From: Diadema setosum
Lineage: Eukaryota > Echinodermata > Echinoidea > Diadematoida > Diadematidae
Direction: 5' to 3'
Assembly (NCBI RefSeq): GCF_964275005.1
Contig: NC_092685.1
Location: 15,908,579-15,972,578, forward strand
DNA: 64,000 bases
This document shows positions 63,816 through 64,000 of the stretch, one piece after another. The notes under the pieces are model-generated. The model did no database searches. It had not been told where the DNA came from and saw only the letters and a program-made list of their open reading frames with translations. Both the position numbers and the translations under genes were made by a program. Each line of letters starts with the position of its first letter. Position 1 is the stretch's first letter.

Positions 63816-64000
63816 GCCTCCATTTGTTGGGGTGATGGGGCGGGGAAATTATTATGATTTTACGTCTTCCTGAATGTCAATTCCTATAAGCTATTTGATT
63901 TTTTTTTTTTTTAAGAAGAAAAAGACAGTATGATTATGTATAAGTTTCAATCGTTATGATCATCGAGTGATATGATTTATGGAAGTGTTTTTTCTTCGAT
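63816..64000. other. Window edge, nothing recognised
   Basis: Unique AT-rich sequence with a T run near 63900; no feature supported. Confidence 0.4.

Overview
The window is intron-rich animal DNA, AT-rich and crowded with short DNA transposons. Four complete, conserved protein-coding genes can be read exon by exon: GDPGP1 (minus, CDS 1004-13905, 10 exons, 370 aa), COX20 (plus, 17162-20491, 4 exons, 106 aa), GPATCH11 (minus, 25352-33429, 7 exons, 276 aa) and SRP54 (minus, 41449-58353, 14 exons, 506 aa). All exon junctions keep frame with the vertebrate orthologues as I remember them. The repeats (short elements full of the word TTTCGCGAA, tandem nuclear-receptor-like half sites ending in ACGG runs, TTAA-flanked elements, CAGTGGCG-ended hAT elements) are of a kind I associate with echinoderms, most likely a sea urchin or relative. 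That placement is an inference from repeat style, not a proof.

Layout: 1-13905 is GDPGP1, with large introns holding two related approximately 1.0 and 1.3 kb elements, a piggyBac-like element, a LINE relic and several MITEs. 13906-17161 is a head-to-head intergenic region between GDPGP1 and COX20. COX20 and GPATCH11 converge on 20492-25351. 33430-41448 separates GPATCH11 from SRP54 and is the most unusual non-coding part: a duplicated segment (33698-35256, second copy at 63138-63815), then a 2.4 kb foldback transposon (35273-37677) whose arms are built from 16 copies of a 14-bp module and which is flanked by a 5-bp target duplication. SRP54 fills 41449-60300 including a probable non-coding first exon. 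60576-63121 is a hAT-type element with an 8-bp target duplication that carries an 11-unit tandem array with a three-unit higher-order repeat.

The four genes are housekeeping genes with unrelated jobs: removal of mis-made GDP-glucose, cytochrome oxidase assembly, an RNA-linked G-patch protein and the GTPase of the signal recognition particle. I see no operon-like or pathway logic linking them. The interest lies in the mobile DNA: nested insertions that date elements relative to each other, MITEs sitting 14-30 bases from splice sites, a GC-AG intron whose acceptor is next to a MITE, a candidate 12-nt microexon in SRP54, and the foldback element. I found no CRISPR array, rRNA, functional tRNA gene or recognisable viral element.
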